From: Synergistaceae bacterium
Lineage (GTDB): Bacteria > Synergistota > Synergistia > Synergistales > Aminobacteriaceae
DNA length: 64,000 bases
Assembly: GCA_017445405.1 (NCBI GenBank)
Contig: JAFSUD010000074.1
Span: forward strand, 20,418-84,417
Reading direction: 5' to 3'
A model generated the notes under the pieces. That model worked only from the letters and a program-made list of their open reading frames with translations, did no database searches and was not told where the DNA came from. Positions 20,828-28,788 of the stretch are shown one piece after another (the stretch's first letter is position 1; every line of letters begins with the position of its first letter). The position numbers and the translations under genes were made by a program.

Positions 20828-21976
20828 TTATAGCCTTATTGCCGCTGTGCCTTCCATTAACAGGTTGGCAGTCCTGAAGCCGAACGTGTCCTGAACTTCC
20901 GGCACACTCTCTCCGTCCTTGAGGGTGAAGTCAGCTCCGCACTCTAAGATTCCTGCAGGATGGCCGATGCGGATAAACTGTGTGTCAGCATTGGGAGCGA
21001 GCACCTGATTCACGATGGAGCCGGGTGTAACTGCTGCTGCTGCTGTGCACATTGCGCCGGTCATTGCGTAGGATGGATGAGGCTTCTGCATACTCATCAT
21101 TCTTGAGAGTAGGTCAATATCACTCTTAGCTATTGCCTTGCCGTCAGGAGTGGTGTAGTCGTCAGGCTCTGCAACAAATGTCATCTTGGGGATTCCTGGA
21201 GTGTCCCATGCAGAGCGTTTGTAGTCGTCAATGAGGTTTAGCTTTTGCGCAGCTAGACCTCTTATTGTCTCCAGAAGCTCTAACATCTCTGGCTTTGCGT
21301 TAAGCTCGTCGGGCAGCTCCTTGCCGGTCAGGCCGATATCTTTTGCCTTCACGAACACTAACGGATTAGCTGCATCAACTATTGACACCTGAACTTGGCC
21401 GAAGCCCGGAACGTCTAGAGTGTCCACAACGTTGCCGGTGGGGAGCAGGCCTTTTCCGAGAGTGCCCGCAGGATTCACGAACTTGAGCTTTACGGGTGAT
21501 GCAGTGCCGGGGACTCCTGCGATTGCGAAATCTCCCGAGTACTCGACCTGTCCGCCGGGAGTCTTCACGTCTGCCGCAATAATCTTGTTGGTGTTGGTGT
21601 TGAAGATGCGGACTGTAGTAGTTCCGTCTTTGGCCTCAACTAATCCCTTCTCGATGGCGAAAGGCCCGACACCGGAGGAGATATTTCCGCAGTTGCCCTT
21701 GTAGCTGACGAGGGGCTTATCTACGCTGACCTGCGCGAACGTGTAGTCGACATCTGCGTCAGGATTAGCGGACTTCTTGATGATGGCTACCTTGCTGGTT
21801 ACGGAGTAAGAGCCTCCGAGTCCGTCGATCTGCTTTGCGTCCGGGCTTCCCATGAGACGGAGCAGTAACGGCTCCCACTCGTCATGATTTGCGGGCATGT
21901 CTGTCTCGAGAATGTAGACTCCTTTGCTGGTGCCGCCGCGCATAATAGTTACCGGCAGCTTCTTTACGGCTGTCAT
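20828..21976 (-). CDS. PrpF-family isomerase (methylaconitate/methylitaconate-type)
   Basis: A 382-residue enzyme of the PrpF family, in the diaminopimelate-epimerase fold. Features are the N-terminal PVTIMRGGTSKGVYI, a conserved Lys in that motif, GGLGGSYSVTSKVAII-like sequence near residue 55, and the Cys-containing YKGNCGNISSGVGPFAIE near residue 93. Related enzymes interconvert methylaconitate isomers (PrpF), oxalomesaconate tautomers (GalD) or methylitaconate (Mii, in nicotinate fermentation). The substrate cannot be decided from sequence. The neighbouring permease and the divergent LysR gene suggest an inducible organic-acid pathway. Confidence 0.82.
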   Translation of the reverse strand: MTAVKKLPVTIMRGGTSKGVYILETDMPANHDEWEPLLLRLMGSPDAKQIDGLGGSYSVTSKVAIIKKSANPDADVDYTFAQVSVDKPLVSYKGNCGNISSGVGPFAIEKGLVEAKDGTTTVRIFNTNTNKIIAADVKTPGGQVEYSGDFAIAGVPGTASPVKLKFVNPAGTLGKGLLPTGNVVDTLDVPGFGQVQVSIVDAANPLVFVKAKDIGLTGKELPDELNAKPEMLELLETIRGLAAQKLNLIDDYKRSAWDTPGIPKMTFVAEPDDYTTPDGKAIAKSDIDLLSRMMSMQKPHPSYAMTGAMCTAAAAVTPGSIVNQVLAPNADTQFIRIGHPAGILECGADFTLKDGESVPEVQDTFGFRTANLLMEGTAAIRL

Positions 21977-22117
21977 CTTGTTTTACCCTCCATTATTTGT
22001 AAATTTTGTGTCTGGAATTTATGTGATGGGTAAAGAATACAGCAAAGGGGTAAAATTATGAAATACTCGTTGATTATCAAGTGCATAACTCGCAGAAATG
22101 CTAAGGAGGGTTAATGA

Positions 22118-23014
22118 ATGGACTTCAGGGAGTTATCGTATATCACGGCAATAGCGAAATACCAGAATATCACGAAAGCAGCAGAGGCACTGTACATCAG
22201 CCAGCCGGGACTCAGCAAGTTTCTTTCCGGCCTTGAAGAAGAATTAGGTCTCAGGCTCTTTGACCGTGCGGACAGAAAATATATCCCCACTTATGCCGGA
22301 CAGCGTTACTTGGAATACGCGCACACGATTCTTGACACGAAGGCGAGCCTGGATTCTGAGCTTGCGGACATCATCAAGCGTGATATTGGCGTGCTGAATA
22401 TAGGTCTGCCTAACATGAGGTGTGCATATGTCCTCCCGAAGACTCTTCCTGAGTTCAACGCAAAGTACCCTCACGTGAAGGTAAATATTTTCGAGGGGAC
22501 AAGTGCAATGATAGATAAACGGCTTCTTGATGGAGATATAGATTTGGCATTCTACAGCAAGCCTCATGAACAGAATACGCACATAGAGTACGAGACTCTT
22601 GCTCGCGAGGAGCTGAAGGTGTGTACGTGCCGGAATCACCCCGTGAAGTCTTCGGCTAGGAAGGGGCACATAGAGCTTTGCGCACTGAAGGACGAGAGAT
22701 TGATTCTCCTGAGTCCCGAGCAGAGGACGGGGCAGATTTCGCGTTACTGGCTGAAGAAGGCGGGGCTGGATCTGAGCAACTCCATTACGACTAACAACAT
22801 GCCCGCAGTGATGAGCCTTACGGAGCAGGGGTGGGGAGTATCGTTTATCTTCGAGTCGCATCTGAAGTGGCACTCTCCGACTCCTGAGATAGACACGTAC
22901 AGCTTCGGAGACGGAAAAGTGATGAGCGATTTTGTTGCAGCGCACAGGAAGGGAAGCTATTTGTCGTCGTATGCGAGGGAGTTTATCACTATAGCGGGGA
23001 AGTTATATGCGTAG
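22118..23014 (+). CDS. LysR-family transcriptional regulator
   Basis: A 298-residue LysR regulator with the HTH ITKAAEALYISQPGLSKFLSGLEEELG at residues 15-43 and an effector-binding domain. ATG 22118 follows aaggagggttaa. It is divergent from the PrpF/permease operon, with a 141-base gap, the classic layout in which a LysR protein controls both directions. The gap (21977-22117) contains AT-rich sequence, but I could not pick out one convincing T-N11-A box. Confidence 0.9.
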   Translation: MDFRELSYITAIAKYQNITKAAEALYISQPGLSKFLSGLEEELGLRLFDRADRKYIPTYAGQRYLEYAHTILDTKASLDSELADIIKRDIGVLNIGLPNMRCAYVLPKTLPEFNAKYPHVKVNIFEGTSAMIDKRLLDGDIDLAFYSKPHEQNTHIEYETLAREELKVCTCRNHPVKSSARKGHIELCALKDERLILLSPEQRTGQISRYWLKKAGLDLSNSITTNNMPAVMSLTEQGWGVSFIFESHLKWHSPTPEIDTYSFGDGKVMSDFVAAHRKGSYLSSYAREFITIAGKLYA

Positions 23015-23052
23015 TGTAGAATAATGTGCACAAACTTTTTGAGAGGTGATAA

Positions 23053-23088
23053 ATGATGCCGGATAATTACTTCGGCGGCAGCAAATGA
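23053..23088 (+). CDS. Possible 11-codon leader ORF ahead of the mntA-like gene
   Basis: ATG 23053 follows a good Shine-Dalgarno (gagaggtgat) and encodes MMPDNYFGGSK. Its TGA stop overlaps the first ATG of the nucleotidyltransferase gene (aaATGATG). The downstream gene has no ribosome site of its own, so the tiny frame may deliver ribosomes by coupling. It could also be chance. Confidence 0.35.
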   Translation: MMPDNYFGGSK

Positions 23089-23381
23089 TGTTCAAAGTTC
23101 GCGACATAGAGCAAAAAATAATACCTGTAGCAAAGTTTTACGGCGTGGGAAGTGTAAGCCTTTTCGGGTCATACGCAAGAGGAGAGGCTGACGATGCAAG
23201 CGATGTTGATATTCTCATAGACAGAGGGAGACTCTGCGGGCTGATAGACTATTTCTCGTTCGTGAATGACCTTGAAGATGCGTTAGGCTGTCATGTTGAT
23301 GTAGTTACGAGCGGAATAGAGGACAAAGATTTTCTTGACGCAATCACTAAGGAAAGGATAACGCTGTATGAAGCTGAATGA
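23085..23381 (+). CDS. mntA: MntA-type minimal nucleotidyltransferase (antitoxin-like)
   Basis: A 98-residue protein with the polymerase-beta nucleotidyltransferase signature GSYARGEADDASDVDILID (GS-x10-DVD) at about residues 28-46. Proteins of this size next to HepT-type proteins act as antitoxins; in studied MntA/HepT pairs the enzyme AMPylates a Tyr in HepT. Here the downstream HepT-like gene overlaps its 3' end by 14 bases. Start choice is between adjacent ATGs at 23085 and 23088. Confidence 0.85.
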   Translation: MMFKVRDIEQKIIPVAKFYGVGSVSLFGSYARGEADDASDVDILIDRGRLCGLIDYFSFVNDLEDALGCHVDVVTSGIEDKDFLDAITKERITLYEAE

Positions 23382-23652
23382 CAAGGACGAACACATTATC
23401 AGAAGGATGCTCAAGTACTGTGATGATATTTGTGCACTGATGAAACAGTATGACAACAGCTTTCTGAGGTACAGGACAGAGATAGCATTTCAGTATTCGT
23501 GCGGAATGTGCCTTATACAGATAGACGAACTAGCCGGGAGAGTCTCTGAAGAGGCCGCAAGAGCCAATCCCGGCATCACTTGGCGTGCAATAAAGGGTAT
23601 GAGGAATATACACGCCCATGATTATGACAGAATAGACCACTCCATCGTGTAG
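23368..23652 (+). CDS. hepT: HepT-like HEPN ribonuclease, ended early by an in-frame TAG
   Basis: A 94-residue HEPN/DUF86 protein. The RNase signature R-x4-H-x-Y is intact as RNIHAHDY near residue 83, the region that also holds the AMPylated Tyr in studied pairs. The frame stops at TAG 23650-23652. Reading through gives NTLMKDIPALRSSLSEILDD to 23736, which looks like the normal HepT tail. In the family this position is usually Trp (VWNT), so TGG has become TAG. The toxin may be truncated and inactive, or the base may be a sequence error. The gene is partner to the mntA-like gene. Confidence 0.8.
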   Translation: MKLNDKDEHIIRRMLKYCDDICALMKQYDNSFLRYRTEIAFQYSCGMCLIQIDELAGRVSEEAARANPGITWRAIKGMRNIHAHDYDRIDHSIV

Positions 23653-23736
23653 AATACCCTGATGAAAGACATACCTGCCTTACGAAGCAGTCTATCAGAA
23701 ATACTTGACGACTTAGACTCTAACAAGCCTTCTTGA
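23653..23736 (+). pseudogene. Detached C-terminal tail of hepT
   Basis: In-frame continuation of hepT after the TAG, 27 codons plus TGA (ends LDSNKPS). It preserves the usual C-terminal helix of DUF86 proteins. Its last 17 bases overlap the end of the convergent dehydrogenase gene. Confidence 0.6.
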
Positions 23737-24682
23737 TGCTCTGCTGTGTGTTCCCTTCGTGAATCTGCCTCAGTATCTCAACAGCTACTTCAAGTGCTCT
23801 CTTGCCCTCACTGCCTCCGACTATAGGCTTCCCCTTCTCCTTCACGCACCTCACAAAATCTGCAAGTTCAAGTTTCAGAGGCTCGCTCTTCGGGAAAACA
23901 GGTGTCTCTCTTATCTCTACCTGGCCGTCAGAGTTAGTTACGCAGCGTGAAATCTGCACTGTCTGCTGTTCGTAGTTAATGGTAATCTGGCGTTCACGTT
24001 CCACTATCTCGAGCTGCCTGCACTTCTTCTCTGCGCACCTGCTCACAAGAATATGTGCCAGCACTCCGTTCTCAAACGTTATCTGTGCGTCCGCAATGTC
24101 CTCATAGTCAGTGAAGACACATGCTCCAGTTGCAGCAATGCGTGTAATCGGTGAGTTCACCAGCGACATAACAATATCAATATCGTGAATCATGAGGTCA
24201 AGCACAACGCCTACATCATTAATCCTGCCGGTGAATGGGCATGTTCTGCGGCTGTCAAGATATACCGGCCTGCACTGAATGCCTGAAATGTAGCGTATGG
24301 CACTGTTGAAGCGTTCAATGTGTCCGACCTGAAGCACCAGATTCTTCCTAGCCGCAATGTCTAAGAGTTCTCCTGCCTCTTCAGGACGAATAGTTACCGG
24401 CTTCTCGACGAGGACATGAATCCCGGCCTCGAGAGCTGTCTTAGCGATGGCGTAATGCTGACTCGTCGGGACAACTACCGAGATTGCGTCAGGATGCTTC
24501 CGCCTGATGAGTTCCTCGAGCGATGAGTAAGCCTGAACGCCCAAGTGTTCACCTATGAGCTGTGCACGAGATAAATCACTGTCTGCTACTCCGACGAGGT
24601 TAGCGTCAAGAAGTTCTGTGTATATTCTTGCGTGATGCTGTCCCAAATGCCCTACGCCTATAACTCCTATTTTGATTGTCAT
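23720..24682 (-). CDS. Gfo/Idh/MocA-family NAD(P)-dependent oxidoreductase
   Basis: A 320-residue dehydrogenase. The Rossmann motif GVIGVGHLGQHHARIY is at residues 6-21, the signature HVLVEKPVT near residue 93 carries the catalytic Lys, and GHIERFNSA and LMIHDIDIVM follow. The pattern is close to the GnnA-type UDP-GlcNAc 3-dehydrogenases that make amino-linked lipid A precursors. That match is by memory of the motif set and is tentative. The gene stands alone, convergent with hepT and divergent from the small gene at 24786. Confidence 0.8.
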   Translation of the reverse strand: MTIKIGVIGVGHLGQHHARIYTELLDANLVGVADSDLSRAQLIGEHLGVQAYSSLEELIRRKHPDAISVVVPTSQHYAIAKTALEAGIHVLVEKPVTIRPEEAGELLDIAARKNLVLQVGHIERFNSAIRYISGIQCRPVYLDSRRTCPFTGRINDVGVVLDLMIHDIDIVMSLVNSPITRIAATGACVFTDYEDIADAQITFENGVLAHILVSRCAEKKCRQLEIVERERQITINYEQQTVQISRCVTNSDGQVEIRETPVFPKSEPLKLELADFVRCVKEKGKPIVGGSEGKRALEVAVEILRQIHEGNTQQSIKKAC

Positions 24683-24749
24683 GATGAAAATATATCCTTC
24701 CCCGTAAAAATATCTTCACTACTACTTATCACAGAATCAGTAATTTTTG

Positions 24750-24758
24750 TGGCATAAT
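24750..24758 (+). promoter_or_regulatory. Extended -10 promoter for the small gene at 24786
   Basis: TGGCATAAT (24750-24758) matches an extended -10 with one mismatch in the hexamer. It is 28 bases ahead of the ATG, which has its own caggaggtc ribosome site. No -35 was recognised. Confidence 0.4.
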
Positions 24759-24785
24759 ATACGTAAACTTTCAGGAGGTCAAATT

Positions 24786-25119
24786 ATGAACAAGCAGGAA
24801 ATTATCACGAAAGTAAATGAACTCATAGCAGCTCCAATGTGCAACCCTGAACTCAAGGCAGCAGCAGAAGCATACCTCAAGGCTCAGGACAAGGTCGGCG
24901 CAGACGCTTTAGTTAAGGGCTCTCGAGGAGACAGTGAGCACGATTGACGAGACTATCGGCTTTGCGGAGTCAGAGATGGGCAAGAAAGTATTCGGTGAAG
25001 AAGCTGCTGCGGGAATGGCCAAGAAAGGGCGCGAGTTCAAGGCAGCAGGAGGCAAATATTGTTTCTGCCCGGCGTGTCAGGCCGGGAGCGTTATCTGGGA
25101 GAACAGAGAGAGTCTTTAG
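24786..25119 (+). pseudogene. Small Cys-containing protein, frameshifted
   Basis: Two overlapping frames together make one protein of about 110 residues. The first (from ATG 24786, MNKQEIITKVNELIAAPMC) runs to 24947 and goes off at LVKGSRGDSEHD. The second carries ALEETVSTIDETIGFAESEM onward and ends at 25119 with YCFCPACQAG and ENRES. An extra G in the GGG run at 24917-24919 explains the break exactly (aag gct becomes aag ggct). Similar small proteins in anaerobes, sometimes labelled Hsp90-like without basis, end in the same CxCPAC motif. Function unknown. Could be real decay or a base-call error. Confidence 0.7.
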
Positions 25120-25239
25120 GCTGTATCATTCTCAGCATACGTTCTATAATTTCTGCATACGTGCCCGATAGCTGAGGCGGTGTGCAGTTTTTTATCACCC
25201 GCTGAAGCCCCGCATAATCCAGAAAGGAGGTAGGAGAAT

Positions 25240-26220
25240 ATGTCTGATTTTAAGTACTGGATCGTCGTAGTTGATGATGATGTCGCAAATCTGATGATGG
25301 CCGGAAACGTCATGAGCAAAAACGGAATGCGAGTAACTGCCCTCAAGTCCGGAAAAGCACTGCTCGAATACATTGAGACTAAAGAAGTCCCGGATCTCTG
25401 TCTGCTGGATATAAAGATGCCAGACATGAACGGCTATGAGACATTGAAGGCATTGCGGGCCAGCGAGAAGGGCAAAGACCTTCCCGTGATTTTCCTGACT
25501 GCAGACGAATCACAGAAAGCTGAAACTATGGGACTCTCTCTCGGAGCTATGGACTTCATCAAGAAACCTTTTGTGCCCGAAGTCCTCGTCCTGAGAGCAC
25601 GGCACATAATAGATTTAGTGCGTCTTCAGAGAAATTTAGCCCATGAGGTCGCAGTCATGACAGAAGAAAGCCGCAAACTCTTTGTGCATGTCGTCTCAGC
25701 ACTGGCGGCAGCTATTGACGCAAAAGATGTTCACCTCAAAGGACACTCGGGACGCGTTGCAGAATACGCCAAAGAAATAGCCAGACGTTACGGCTATGAT
25801 GAGCAGAAGCAGAACGAAATCTACATTATGGGACTTCTGCATGATGTCGGCAAAATCGGAGTGCCCGACTCTATACTTCAGAAGTCTGGCGGCCTCACTG
25901 ATGAGGAAAGCGCACGAGTCAAAGAACATCCCGTAATCGGTGCCCAGATTCTCGCGAGCATCAAGGAAAAGCCCTTGTTAGCGTCCGCAGTCAAGCATCA
26001 TCACGAAAGATTCGACGGGAGCGGTTACCCTGACGGCTTATCTGGAGAGCACATCCCTGAGCAGGCACGGATAATAGCTGCAGCAGATGCCTATGACACA
26101 CTGAGCAGCAGAGACGGATTCTCGCATGGCGACATCAGGAACGAGATAGCTAAATGCAGCGGCACGCAGTTAGACCCGAAATTTGCTGATATATTGCTGA
26201 AGATGACTGGCGAAGCGTAA
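25240..26220 (+). CDS. Response regulator with HD-GYP phosphodiesterase domain
   Basis: A 326-residue two-domain regulator. The receiver domain (about 1-125) has the acidic pocket VVDDD, phosphoacceptor Asp57 in LLDIKMPDMNG, and the conserved Lys in FIKKPF. The HD-GYP domain (about 145-320) has HDVGKIGVPD and HHERFDGSGYPDGL, the residues expected of cyclic-di-GMP phosphodiesterases. ATG 25240 follows aaaggaggtaggag. The hybrid histidine kinase starts 32 bases downstream and is the likely phosphodonor. The pair suggests a signal-controlled c-di-GMP switch. Confidence 0.9.
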   Translation: MSDFKYWIVVVDDDVANLMMAGNVMSKNGMRVTALKSGKALLEYIETKEVPDLCLLDIKMPDMNGYETLKALRASEKGKDLPVIFLTADESQKAETMGLSLGAMDFIKKPFVPEVLVLRARHIIDLVRLQRNLAHEVAVMTEESRKLFVHVVSALAAAIDAKDVHLKGHSGRVAEYAKEIARRYGYDEQKQNEIYIMGLLHDVGKIGVPDSILQKSGGLTDEESARVKEHPVIGAQILASIKEKPLLASAVKHHHERFDGSGYPDGLSGEHIPEQARIIAAADAYDTLSSRDGFSHGDIRNEIAKCSGTQLDPKFADILLKMTGEA

Positions 26221-26252
26221 AAGTTTGTGAATATTTTCGGGGAGGGCTTGTG

Positions 26253-28664
26253 ATGATTAACCGCATTAAAGCAGTCTGGAGGCTTCTCGGAATCTCAATT
26301 TATGATGATGATGAACGCTGCAAACGTAACCTTAAGACCATTGCCAGCCTTGCGGTCATCATGGAAATACCGTCGCTGTTCGGGGCGGTTAACTACATGT
26401 TTACGCCTATGCGGGAGTTTGCCCTGAGCTGCGTAGTTTATAGCATCATTCACTTCATCATCTTCTACTTTGCCGCCATCAAGAAAGACCGCAAGTTAGT
26501 CGCTGGTGTAAGCACTCTGCTCTCCCTCTTGGTCTGCACAAATATAGCTGTCTTTGCTAAAAATGGCTTTGCGGCTCACTGGACGCTGCTTTTCCCGCTG
26601 GTAGTCTGCTATCTCTGCGGGGTGCGCTTGGGAATATTAAGCTCGTGCTACATGACTCTTCTCTACATGATTATGTACTGGACACCGCTTCGTACATATA
26701 TGGAGGACGTGTACCCTAAGATGTTTCTTGACCGCTTCCCGTTCCTGTATCTGGTCGTCTCGCTGAACACGGCGTATATCATGATCGAGTACCACTTAAA
26801 CATTCTGAATCAGATGCTCTATGAGAAGAAACTCGAGGCCGCAAGAGATGAGGCACGTGCAGCCAATCACGCCAAGAGTGAGTTTCTGGCGAGTATGTCC
26901 CACGAGATACGGACTCCGCTGAATGCAGTGCTCGGCATGAACACAATAATCTTGCGCGACTGCCAGCAAGTACGTGAACTCCTCAGCGGAAACTCAGAGT
27001 GTATCACCATCATCGACAACATAACGTCGAGTGCCGGAGACATTGAGAACGCCGGAAATAATCTGCTCTCACTGATTAACCAGATACTGGACTTCTCAAA
27101 GGTTGAGGCGGGGAAAATTGAGCTTGTGGAGACAAAATATAAGCTAAGTTCCGTGCTCAATGATGTAAGCAGCATGTCAGCACTCAGAGCAAAATCTAAG
27201 GATCTGGAATTTTACGTTGACGTTGATGAAACTCTCCCTGATGTCTACTTCGGGGATGAACTGAGAATGAGGCTGATAATACAGAACCTGCTGACGAACG
27301 CCGTCAAGTATACAGAGCACGGGAGCGTGTCATTCTCTGTAAGCAGCGGGAATCATGACAGCATCAAGCCCGGAGATATTCTCTTGCTGAAAATCACCGT
27401 CAGGGATACGGGCATAGGCATCAAGAAAGAAGACCTCGCTAAAATCTTCAGGCGTTTTGAGCGGGCTAACCTTGAGCACAACAGCACCATTGAGGGCACA
27501 GGATTAGGGCTGGCGATAGTTCAGCTTCTCTGCGGAAAAATGGGAGGGCACATTGATTTAGAGAGTGAATACGGCAAAGGGTCATTGTTCACGCTGACGA
27601 TTCCCCAAAAAGTTATTTCGTGCGAGCCTGTAGGAAATTTCCGCAAGAAGTTCGAGCAGAGCATAATCAACAAAGAACACTATCACGAATTATTCAAAGC
27701 TCCCGGCGCGCATATACTGATAGTTGACGATACGCACTTCAACCTTGTTGTGGCTATGGGTCTGCTGAAGAAGACTGAGATCAAGATTGACACAGCATCA
27801 GGAGGTGAAGAGGCTGTTGCTCTTGCGGGTGAACGATCATATGACCTGATTCTCATGGATCAGAGAATGCCTGATGTTGACGGGACGGAGGCACTTCACA
27901 GGATTCGAGTGTTTGACCAGAGCACGCCTGTAATCTGCCTGACTGCCGACGCGATTCTTGGAGCTAGGGCACGCTATTTGTCAGAAGGATTCACGGACTA
28001 CCTGACGAAGCCGATAGACAGCGCAGCACTTGAGAAAATGCTGCTTAAGCACCTTCCGCCAGAAAAGATTATCAGGATAAATGAAGTTGACGGCAAAGTT
28101 CCGGATGAACCGGCTGATGATTTCACGAAACTTGCTGAGAGCGGGATTGATATTGAGGCCGGACTTGGATATTCCCAGAATGATAAAGAGCTGTACCGCA
28201 CACTGCTGAGTGAATACATTACCAGCTCCGACGAAAAGATTAATGCTATTAAGAAGTTCTGTGCATCCCAGAACTGCCAGCGTTATGGGATAGTTGTTCA
28301 TGCGCTCAAGAGTTCATCAAGAATGATAGGAGCAGCAAAACTTTCTGAACTGTGCGCACAGCTTGAAGAGGCTTCCGATAATGAGGATATTAGCATGATA
28401 CGAGACAGGACACCGGCTTTGCTGGATATGTATGGGGAGGTTATCAGAGCGATACGTTCTGCAGAAGCGGCGGACACTGAGAGTCAGCAGACGCATGATG
28501 ATGAAGTGTTAGAGTTCTTCCCCGAAGCACGAGGCAACGGCGAAACTGGCACAAAACAGGACAGGACATCGGATTTGCCGGGAGATTATCAGCGCAATAC
28601 GTTCTTTTCTGAGACACAGCACGCATCTGATGATGAAGTGTTAGAGTTCTTCCCCGAAGCATAA
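26253..28664 (+). CDS. Hybrid sensor histidine kinase with receiver and Hpt domains
   Basis: An 803-residue inner-membrane kinase. Residues about 25-195 hold around six membrane segments, followed by a coiled stretch, the HisKA domain with phospho-His 217 in MSHEIRTPLNAVLGM, and a HATPase domain (GTGLGLAIVQLLCGKMGG). A receiver follows with Asp536 (LMDQRMPDVDG), then an Hpt domain with His683 (VVHALKSSSRMIG). The C-terminus carries DDEVLEFFPEA twice, about 42 residues apart, the second copy at the very end. I used ATG 26253; a GTG lies one codon upstream. Probably feeds phosphate to the HD-GYP regulator. Confidence 0.9.
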   Translation: MINRIKAVWRLLGISIYDDDERCKRNLKTIASLAVIMEIPSLFGAVNYMFTPMREFALSCVVYSIIHFIIFYFAAIKKDRKLVAGVSTLLSLLVCTNIAVFAKNGFAAHWTLLFPLVVCYLCGVRLGILSSCYMTLLYMIMYWTPLRTYMEDVYPKMFLDRFPFLYLVVSLNTAYIMIEYHLNILNQMLYEKKLEAARDEARAANHAKSEFLASMSHEIRTPLNAVLGMNTIILRDCQQVRELLSGNSECITIIDNITSSAGDIENAGNNLLSLINQILDFSKVEAGKIELVETKYKLSSVLNDVSSMSALRAKSKDLEFYVDVDETLPDVYFGDELRMRLIIQNLLTNAVKYTEHGSVSFSVSSGNHDSIKPGDILLLKITVRDTGIGIKKEDLAKIFRRFERANLEHNSTIEGTGLGLAIVQLLCGKMGGHIDLESEYGKGSLFTLTIPQKVISCEPVGNFRKKFEQSIINKEHYHELFKAPGAHILIVDDTHFNLVVAMGLLKKTEIKIDTASGGEEAVALAGERSYDLILMDQRMPDVDGTEALHRIRVFDQSTPVICLTADAILGARARYLSEGFTDYLTKPIDSAALEKMLLKHLPPEKIIRINEVDGKVPDEPADDFTKLAESGIDIEAGLGYSQNDKELYRTLLSEYITSSDEKINAIKKFCASQNCQRYGIVVHALKSSSRMIGAAKLSELCAQLEEASDNEDISMIRDRTPALLDMYGEVIRAIRSAEAADTESQQTHDDEVLEFFPEARGNGETGTKQDRTSDLPGDYQRNTFFSETQHASDDEVLEFFPEA

Positions 28665-28788
28665 CAGAAAACTAGTCAAGACAAATTTTCCTGCACACTA
28701 TGAATCTGCAGGGTCATTCCTTTTGCGCGTGTAGGATAAGGCAATTCATGATAATCTTTCACGCAAACTTATTTTTTCAGGAGACACT

